Assembly (NCBI RefSeq): GCF_016808335.1
Contig: NC_053137.1
Location: 8,482,506-8,546,505 of the forward strand
Length of the DNA stretch: 64,000 nt
From: Panicum virgatum
Lineage: Eukaryota; Streptophyta; Magnoliopsida; Poales; Poaceae
Reading direction: 5' to 3'
Translations under genes and position numbers: made by a program
The notes under the pieces: generated by a model
Seen by the model: the letters and a program-made list of their open reading frames with translations, nothing else
What the model was told of the DNA's origin: nothing
Databases searched by the model: none
Shown: one piece after another, positions 53,793 to 64,000 of the stretch
How positions within the stretch are numbered: the stretch's first letter is position 1
Layout of the letters: the number at the start of each line of letters is the position of its first letter

Positions 53793-54675
53793 AGAGTCCG
53801 GCGTCGGTGGCGCTGGGATCCGGCGTAGGGCGCTGGGTTTAGGGGGTGAATGTGGGAATAAATCCATCGCCGTTGACACGATCATGGCGACGGAGTGTGC
53901 GTGTGTTCAAGCCTGGTGGCGTGTGTGCGCGCCAGGGCGTTGTGTGTGTGCACCGAGCGCGTGGTCTGTGCGCGCGGGCGTTGTGCGTGTGTCCAGTGCG
54001 TGTGTGCGCGCTGCGTGTGCGTGCGTCATGCACGGATGGCTGTGCACGAGCCAGTCCGTGGCGCGCGTGTGATCGCGGGTGAGCGTGTGTGTGCGCGTGA
54101 ACCGTGGTGGAGCTGATTGTCTGGCGATCGGGCGGCGGCGTGATCGGGAGCCGATCACGTGGATCGTTGAAGACCGGGTCGTGCGGGCGATCAGGACGGA
54201 GGAAGATGGTGGCCATTGGAGCGGGCGCATTGGGCGGGAGCATTTCCAGCACGCGGCGAGTGCGCGTCAGAGCGCGTCATCTGCGTCGTGGCGAGGCTGG
54301 CGGTCCGTGCCGGTGTTTCTAGGCTAGGTGGTGGATCCTGGGTGCGTCCTTTGGGCTATATATGCACGTTGTACTCCGGTGATGAAGCTAGCGAGTCGAA
54401 TTGGAGAGCGGTGTGCGGCACCGTGCGTTTGAGCGCGAATTCCTCTCGTGTCTACTGTTCATCTTCTTCCTCCCGCCATCCAAATTCCGCTGCGTCTGTG
54501 CGCTAATCCGAGAAGCTAGTTGGCCGGGGAGCTAGAGGGTGGTGAGGTGTACCTGGTGCGTGCCGAGTTCACGGGTGAAAACAGCCGGAGGGGTGACTTC
54601 ACCGTTGACCCCCCCCTCGGCGGAGCTCTGTTCGAGCAGAGCGGCGGCGATCGGAGCTCAGGAGGATCTCCAACA
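53793..54675. other. GC-rich DNA with GT/GC alternation and a candidate promoter
   Basis: 53890-54110 is dominated by alternating TG and CG dinucleotides. GGGCTATATATGCACG at 54353-54368 could be a plus-strand TATA box, perhaps of an LTR belonging with the gag fragment. Nothing else was identified. The region ends at the left border of the duplicated block. Confidence 0.4.
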
Positions 54676-54927
54676 CTCCCAGCACACCTTGTAGACGGCG
54701 AGCCTGGCGCCCGGCACGGCGCCGCGCGCGGTGCCGGCAGCCAGGCCGCCGAAGCTGACGTCGCCGACCGCCCGGCCGGCCGCGGTGGACGCCGTGTGGC
54801 TGCCATGCCCGTCCTCGTCGAGCGGGGAGAGGCCGGTGCTGGATCCTTGATTGTAGGCGCGAGCACCGATGATCTTGCTGAAAAGTGAAGGCATTCTTCA
54901 TACTGAATCTGAGTTCGGTGTGTGTTA

Positions 54928-55248
<321 letters not shown>

Positions 55249-55966
55249 CTAAGAGTTCTGCCACGGTATTTTTATGGACAAAAGGAATCAGTCCAAGAAA
55301 ACAAGGTCCCAAAACCGTACCACTAGGAGTAACACCAGCAGCTGCACAACTCACTCAGGCTTGCATCACTGGGCATATACAAATATAAAAGACAAACCAG
55401 CAAAAAATATTCCTCAAAGCGACTTCGACAACTTGCTATATAAACACTCAAACAACTACCAAAAAAATGGAGATTTCGTGAGAGCCGAAAACACTCACGA
55501 AAATAGCCAAAACCAACACGAAAATGGTCCATGATGGCTAACTCTCACAAATGTCCCTTCACGAAAACAATATTTTCATGAGAGTCAACCATCATGATCC
55601 ATTTTCGTGGCGAGAATTCGTTGCGGTGACCTCCACGAAATATGTTGCGCCTCCAGGTCTCCATGATTATTATCGTGAGAGCCAGACATCATGAAAGTCC
55701 GCAACGAATATTTTTCCTGTAGGCCTATAACTACTCTCAAGAAAATGCATTTTTGTGTCGATGTAAGAACCTCCACTAAATACATGCAGGCCGCCATGAA
55801 AATCTACCGGCCAATCGGACCAGTACTCCACAACGGAGACGCGCGCGTGAGGGCAACCGCGAGCAGGGTTGACCGACACTGGTGGGGGCTGTGCAGGGCC
55901 GGCGGGAGGTGAGGGATCGCTGCACAGGGGTGGCGGGATGGCGGAAGGCCAAGGAGCATCGCACGC

Positions 55967-55987
55967 GGGGGGGGGGGGGGGGGGGGG
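55967..55987. repeat. Uninterrupted run of 21 G
   Basis: The homologous position in copy A (about 32110-32127) has two shorter G runs broken by T. A homopolymer of this length is prone to slippage and sequencing error, and could form G-quadruplex structures. Confidence 0.9.
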
Positions 55988-56056
55988 TGGGGAGGGCAGC
56001 TAGTTGCGGGTGGGGCGTAGGGGCGGCGACGCTATGCGTGGGAGAGGCCACAGGAG

Positions 56057-57347
56057 TGAAAGTGCATTTGCCCCCCTAAGTGGGTTTTGGTGTTAGTGAC
56101 ACTCACAATTAAGGAGCTAATGCGTTTATTGAGAAATGTACAGGTTCAAAAATCATTGAAATGAAAAAGAGCAACTAACGACGCCATATTTGCTTAAGAG
56201 ACGGTGTATGAGTTTCATTGAAGATCTTTTATAAATTTCTATTTTGAATTTGAGTATAGGAAACACCGTACTATTGAGAGGGATGCGAAAAGATGATGTG
56301 GAGATGCTAAAGTGACTAACTGAAATGCTAACAACCCATGAGAGACACAAAGCACTTACTTGAACACTTAGTCCTGTTTTGACAACAGGGGTCGGAAGTT
56401 CCGACCAGGGGAAGGAAGTTCCAACTCCCATCGGAACTCTCTCAAGAGTGCCGACCTGGGGTGCTCGGTTTAGCTGATTTTAATTCGTCGGAAGTTCCGA
56501 CCCAGTGTCGGAAGGTCTGACAAGTACATAACCAGCACTGTAACAGCTAGTTTTTGGAGCTCGCCTATATATATCCCTTCGCCCGCACTTCACTGGCTGC
56601 TGCTTCTCCCCGACTCAAACACACTCTCAAGCTTCGAAAACTCCTCCTCACTCCCTCCAAGATTGAGAGATTCAAGCTAGGGCTTGGGTGAGAGCTAGAT
56701 TTGAGTGTGAGGCTTGAGATTTGACTTGTGTGAGCAGCCACCTCCCTCTCATGAGCACTTGAAGCATCTCCATTCTTCGATTCGCATTTGTTACTCTTGA
56801 AGCTTGCTTCTAGACGGTTCGGCATCGCCCGTGGAGCGTCCTCTCGTGTGTGTGTGCGCCCCGGGAAGTTTGTATTACCCCAATCCTTCGTGGATTTGCA
56901 TAGTAAGTACTCAATCCTCCTTGGGTGGTTGATTAGGTGAGGAAAAGGGTTATAGGACAACCCTACTCTTTATGAGCTCCTCAACGGAGACGTAGCTCTC
57001 TTTGTGGGAGTGACTTCGGGAACAAATCTTGTGTCACTTGTTCTTCATGTTCATATCTTGTTCTTGTTGACCTAGAGTTTGTTTTAGCCCATCTACTTTT
57101 GTGTGTTGTTCCGTTGCACAAGTTCAGTTGCAGGTTACTCTAGGACATATTGGCGAACTTTTGATTCAAACACTTTTTCCAGGTTCATATAAAATCTTGT
57201 ACTTCGTTCAAATTCTTAACTCTCGTCAGAACTTCCTACACAGGGTCGGAAGTTCCGACAGCCTAATCCGCTGCGAAGAATTTTTAAGATTTTTTCAGGT
57301 TCGCCTATTCACCCTCCCCACCTCTAGGCATCACCAAGATCCTTTCA
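56057..57347 (+). repeat. Solo LTR, copia type, copy A'
   Basis: Copy of the solo LTR at 32188-33486. Here the flanking AGGAG at 56052-56056 and 57348-57352 is a perfect target-site duplication. GTCGGAAGTTCCGAC-type motifs are better preserved than in copy A. Confidence 0.9.
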
Positions 57348-59162
57348 AGGAGGGTTGGGGAGGAGTGTGGGGTGGATAAGGTTTCCTTGGAATCATTAGG
57401 GTACAATCTGAGCCATCAGATTGATGGACGGTCAGAAATAGTTAGAGCCATTTAGACCAAAATTGACCTTATTCCATTCCTTCTCTGATAAACTTTTTTC
57501 TTTTTATTTTATTGCACCATTGTAATGTAACTAATAAAAATAATTATCTTATATACACCGATACATTTTTCATATGCAATAGGATACATATAACTTGTCT
57601 TTAGGAAGTTTACAAAAATTTGGAACTGATTTACTATTTTCTATAAATTAAATAAATTTCTACATGGTTATCGAAATTAATTCTAAATTGCACTACATAG
57701 GCATCTAATTATTGACGAGTATTGTGCCAATAGATAATTTAGAATTTTAGAATTTTTTTTCCCATTTCATATTTTTTTGATTTAAAATAAATTGCTTACA
57801 AATTTTTAGTTTAAATTTGAATATTTTTAATTCTCACAAAATGGAAAACTACTTCCAAAACCACCTAAAGGTCCAAATTTTTTCGGTTTCAATAGTTATC
57901 CGGTTTTATAGTTGAAAGTTGAATATCAAACTTTTATAAAAGTTGGAGGATGTAAACTGATTTTTTTCTAATCAGATCCCAAAACCGTACAACTAGGAGT
58001 AACACCAACAACTGCCCAACTCACTCAGGCTTGCAGCATTGAGCATAAACAAATATAAAAAAACAAGTGAAAAATATTTCTCAGAGCGACTTCAACAACT
58101 TGCTATAGAAACACTCAAAACAACCACTATATATATACAACACATCAGTACCAAAGCAAAAGTTCTCAGAATTTATGGCATTGTATAGTTCATGTTTCTT
58201 TTTTATGTTTTAGAGAATCGTTTGTGTCAAGTTGTAATGTTTTTGTACTTACTTTGTTTTGCTGATAAATATCAAATATTGTTAAGAGTTTCGCAAAAAA
58301 AATATTGTTAAGAGGGCACAATGGAACCCGGGTCCTAACCCACTCGCTATACACCATGTGCCGGCGCCCCACCAAAACTAGATCTCAGCGCAGCGTACAA
58401 CCATCCAAGGCAAATATCAGAAAAGGAAAGAAGAAGATTTTGAACTGTGAAATTGCCACATACTAGATAGTTTATCAGCCTCTTGTTCGGTTAGCCTTGC
58501 TGCGAAGCCATTGAAGCTTCTCTTGTAACTACGGAGGATCCTGTCCGAAGCAGAGCTGCAGAAGACAAAAAGGCATAGGGTTTAGACTCAGCTTTTTTTC
58601 CCCGGAGGAGGAGAAACTCTAAACATCGACCCAATGCTGAACTTTTTTCTTGTAACTTCAGCCTATATAAGGTAAGGTTTGTTTGCATCTGAGATAAGAA
58701 CAGTTGATGCAATCACATTCGTCAAACCAGCATGTTATATATGTCTAGGACTTTCTGCTTTGTTCTTTTCACTAGAAATAAACCAAGGCGTAGGCCGCTG
58801 TAAAATCTTTGCTAACATTACTATTTTCTTCATTTCCATTCGTGAACAGCTGTATTGCTCTACTATATGACAATGCACATCGTGATAAATTTTTTTAAAA
58901 AAAGGTGCCGCGCAGCAAGCGGCGCGACAAAATCGTGTATGGCTAGCATGATCAGTTCTGAAATTCCATGAGCTAATAGAGATTGTGCTTGACTTAGACC
59001 TGCCGTCATCGTCGAGGACCTGATTTAGAAGGTCGTGGTGAGCCAATTCTACAGCTGCAAAACCTTCAGCTTCTTCAAGCTCCGGCAGGTGCCCTAGGTA
59101 TTCATTACGATCAATAAAGAAATCGGTCACCTATATATCTCTGCGATCGATACATTGAAGAC

Positions 59163-59168
59163 AGGAGA
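59163..59168. other. 6-bp filler at the A'/B' junction
   Basis: The bases AGGAGA match neither side: the A match ends at 35304/59162 and the B match starts at 39202/59169. Such filler is typical of end-joining repair. Confidence 0.75.
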
Positions 59169-62561
<3,393 letters not shown>

Positions 62562-62680
62562 CACTACTACAAAACAGGTCTTTGTTCCAGGCCATTTGTC
62601 CCGGCAGCCTTTGGGCCCGGGACAATAGGTGGCTTTTGTCCCGGGTCCAACGGCTAGCCGGGCCAGCGGGGGGACAGGGG

Positions 62681-62853
62681 CCTTTTGTCCCGGTTGGATC
62701 CACCAACCGGGACAAAAGGGGGGCCTTTTGTCTCGGTTGGTGGATCAAACCGGGACAAAAGGCCCGCGTAGCCTTTTGTCCCGGTTGGAACCACCAACAG
62801 GGACAAAAGGACCCCCTTTTGTCCCGGTTGGTGTCTCCAACCGGGACAAAAGG
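62681..62853. repeat. Four subterminal hairpin repeats of the CACTA element
   Basis: Four units of about 39 bp at 62681-62719, 62724-62762, 62772-62810 and 62815-62853 each read CCTTTTGTCCCGGTTGG, a short loop, then the complement CCAACCGGGACAAAAGG with small changes. Such arrays bind the element's transposase subunit in studied CACTA families. Confidence 0.88.
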
Positions 62854-63410
62854 CCTTGGCCCCCTTATCCCCTTCCCTCTCCCCCCGCCCGAGTCATTCA
62901 GCTCACTTGTTTTCTTGCTGTTCTTGGCTCGGGATAGAGGAGTTCTTGCTCATTTCTTCACCATATTTGTGAAGATCTTTGATTCCCCATCCATCCATCG
63001 GCGCTAAAGGTTTGGGGCTTGTTTTTCTCTTCTTCCTTGGATTGTATAGCTCATTTCATGCTTTAGAAATAGAGAAAATGTGTAGTTAGCTCATTTTTTG
63101 GACATTTAGCTAGATTGCATATATATGTAGGTGTGATTTTCTTTTAGATTTAGATGAGTATGTGGATAGTAGAAATTTTTAGAATGATTGTAGACACTTC
63201 ATGTGATGTACTTGTATATATGACCATATTGTGGATAGTTGATTTTTTTATTCATGAATGAATTAATGAAATGAGTATATTAGAATTTTTTGTATTATGA
63301 ATGGATTATTTTGACACTCTAGTGATGTATTTAATCAGGCTCACATTGAAACCATCTAGAAGCTAAAAAATCTTTATTTCGTAACAAGTATACGTCGTTA
63401 ATCTGCATCC

Positions 63411-63678
63411 AACGGTGATGGCACTACCTTTCGGGGATACACAATGCGCTATAAGGACGTCGCAAATCGGTTAGTCGCATCACCAGCACTTCCGATTGAT
63501 AAGAAGACAGCATTTGACGCAGTCAGCATGCCCGTTGTTGTACTGAGAGCATATCAACGAGCATGCTGCCTGTGCCAAGTGCTGTGCCTATTAATCGTAA
63601 ATGTTGGTGTTGCGACTGGCCGATTGGTGACATCCTTGTACCGCACCGTGTCCCCCCGAAAGGCAGTGTCATCACCGT
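63411..63678. repeat. Long imperfect inverted repeat, about 130-bp arms
   Basis: The left arm (AACGGTGATGGCACTACC, then TTTCGGGG, AAGGACGTCGC, AATCGG, GTCGCATCACCA) is matched by the complement of the right arm (GGTGTTGCGAC, CCGATTGGTGACATCCTT, CCCCGAAAGGCAGTGTCATC). The centre is near 63544. Mismatches are scattered (roughly a quarter of positions by eye). It lies inside the CACTA-type element. Confidence 0.75.
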
Positions 63679-64000
63679 AGGGTTGAGGTTACTGACATAT
63701 ACATTTTCAGAAATAAAGGTTTATTTTTCTTCTAGAGGGTTTATGGATATTGAAAAGAGTGTACTCCTGGAACTGAAGGGTGTCAAAGTAATTAGAAGTT
63801 ATAGAGATTTCTTTCAATTAATTAGAGATTTCTTGAGGATTAATGATACATTTTGTCTTTTTTATCTAATTTCATTATTATTTGCAAGAGTTATTAATCT
63901 GATCATTGTAATTGTAATAGTAAATAATTTTTGCTTTGTAATGGTAAGAATTTATAATTTTGTGGAAAATAAAGGTATTTTTCAGTAAAATATGGCTTCA

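Larger units (their letters stand above)
62562..64000. mobile_element. CACTA (En/Spm-type) transposon, one end
   Basis: The match to block B stops exactly where CACTACTACAAAACAGG begins, the terminal sequence of CACTA elements. Subterminal repeats follow at 62681-62853. No transposase frame is visible in this 1.4 kb. The other end is outside the window. Confidence 0.82.

Noticed and set aside
53846..54116. Overlapping Cys/Val/Arg-rich frames in 53.8-54.3 kb
   Set aside because: They are translations of the GT/GC dinucleotide tract in several frames; no real protein signature.

Overview
The window is nuclear DNA of a grass (Poaceae, probably a panicoid). Evidence: GC-rich exons with AT-rich introns, tRNA-derived SINEs, Tourist-like and Stowaway-like MITEs, a Tat-lineage Ty3/gypsy element with an extra antisense ORF, a copia element primed at the initiator-Met tRNA site, and a cluster of ten-exon cucumisin-type subtilases. 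The species cannot be named from sequence alone.

Layout. 1-8400: minus-strand Ty3/gypsy (Tat) element with its 5' LTR at the high-coordinate end, inserted into an L1-type LINE that resumes at 8401 and ends in poly(A) at 10915. 11.1-14.4 kb: a decayed polyubiquitin-like gene with a 5'-UTR intron, a SINE one base short of the splice acceptor, and a MITE inside the coding exon. 15.4-19.0 kb: SBT1, an intact ten-exon subtilase. 22.5-35.5 kb: SBT2, a related gene whose intron 3 has grown to 9.6 kb through TE insertions and whose catalytic-Ser segment is deleted. 36.2-37.4 kb: tandem duplication, SINE and MITE. 37.7-42.1 kb: SBT3, intact. 42.8-45.5 kb: MITEs and a foldback. 45.6-46.9 kb: frameshifted DUF295/F-box-like gene. 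48-50.3 kb: no gene seen. 50.6-51.7 kb: intact two-exon DUF569 gene. 53.2-54.7 kb: tRNA-Cys relic, copia gag fragment and GT/GC-rich DNA. 54.7-62.56 kb: a second, rearranged copy of 24.5-42.6 kb. 62.56 kb to the end: a CACTA-type transposon running out of the window.

The most informative structure is the 54.7-62.6 kb block. It is a near-identical copy of 24.5-42.6 kb that lacks the 6.3-kb copia element (an empty site is preserved) and lacks 3.9 kb (35305-39201), joined through a 6-bp filler. The result fuses the 5' half of an SBT3 copy to fragments of an SBT2 copy. Likely order: SBT tandem expansion; MITE and solo-LTR insertions shared by both copies; block duplication with internal deletion; copia insertion in the first copy; CACTA insertion at the right edge of the second.

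Functionally, SBT1 and SBT3 should encode secreted serine proteases with complete Asp/His/Ser triads. SBT2 and the 54.7-62 kb copies are pseudogenes or at most non-catalytic. DUF295 and DUF569 are unrelated plant genes of unknown biochemical role. No CRISPR, operon or bacterial feature is present. All splice sites were read by eye and have no transcript support.
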